A DNA stretch of 64,000 nt from Brachionus rotundiformis. Its lineage: Eukaryota; Rotifera; Eurotatoria; Ploima; Brachionidae. The stretch lies in NCBI GenBank assembly GCA_016802295.1, contig JAESIW010000109.1, positions 311,368 to 375,367 of the forward strand, in the 5' to 3' direction. The first letter of the stretch is position 1; the number at the start of each line of letters is the position of its first letter. The translations under genes and the position numbers were made by a program. Below are positions 63,926-64,000 of this stretch, piece by piece. The notes under the pieces were generated by a model that searched no databases, was not told where the DNA came from, and saw only the letters and a list, made by a program, of their open reading frames with translations.

Positions 63926-64000
63926 TTTACTTATTGATAATTCTTATTTTATTTGATTGTAAATCCGGTAAAAAGAATAAAGTTCTTAGGGGTATCTAGA

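Noticed and set aside
1..64000. tRNA, rRNA and CRISPR arrays
   Set aside because: I looked for TTCRANYC-type T-loops, rRNA-like conserved blocks and evenly spaced repeats; none was convincing, and a CRISPR array is not expected in an animal nuclear genome.

Overview
The window is 64 kb of very AT-rich nuclear DNA from an invertebrate animal. The genes are animal genes: an innexin, an Evx/even-skipped homeobox gene, a tau/MAP-type microtubule-binding protein, calmodulin-like EF-hand proteins, the SAGA subunit SGF11/ATXN7L3 and the cohesion factor DSCC1. Most introns I could place are 45-61 bp with GT..AG ends; the exceptions are longer and several carry transposon debris. This mixture would fit a small spiralian such as a monogonont rotifer, but that is an inference from style and no sequence here proves the species.

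Layout. 1-710 is the edge of a non-LTR retrotransposon (minus strand). 2903-6253 is a three-exon innexin. 6.5-18.9 kb has no host gene that I can support and is a mosaic of MITE-like elements, a LINE fragment, a 68-bp LINE tail and dispersed repeats. 19009-22305 is a tau-like gene whose large intron holds a piggyBac derivative, a Tc1 end and a palindromic element. 23994-28223 is a single-exon secreted protein of about 1,409 residues with HYR-like modules and a C-terminal choice-of-anchor-A-like domain. 28595-35609 is a tandem cluster of four calmodulin-like genes, interrupted by a 594-base assembly gap with duplicated flanks and by a dead RTE-type LINE. The last two EF-hand genes are separated by only 23 bp. 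35.8-37.7 kb is retroelement and Tc1 debris. 38021-43228 is a complete EnSpm/CACTA-type DNA transposon with terminal inverted repeats, a 2-bp target duplication and two spliced genes. 43.3-48.8 kb is mostly AT-rich non-coding sequence with a 98-bp LTR-like element. 48882-49502 is the Evx homeobox exon. 50.3-52.6 kb is a three-layer transposon nest (palindromic MITE, piggyBac inside it, Jockey/I-like LINE at its edge). 53189-55897 (minus) holds SGF11 and DSCC1 in tandem. 56.3-58.9 kb holds RTE copies between inverted repeats. 59009-60095 (minus) is a two-exon cytosolic leucine-rich-repeat protein. 62038-63209 (minus) is the last exon of an unrecognised Ser-rich, coiled-coil protein with several YxN motifs.

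The host genes do not form one pathway. The two local groupings are the EF-hand array (tandem duplication, possibly a fusion or operon at its end) and the SGF11-DSCC1 pair. The rest of the window records repeated transposition: at least six element classes can be told apart, and several insertions can be ordered in time because their target duplications are intact. All gene models, splice sites and homology calls come from reading the sequence; no database or transcript data were used.
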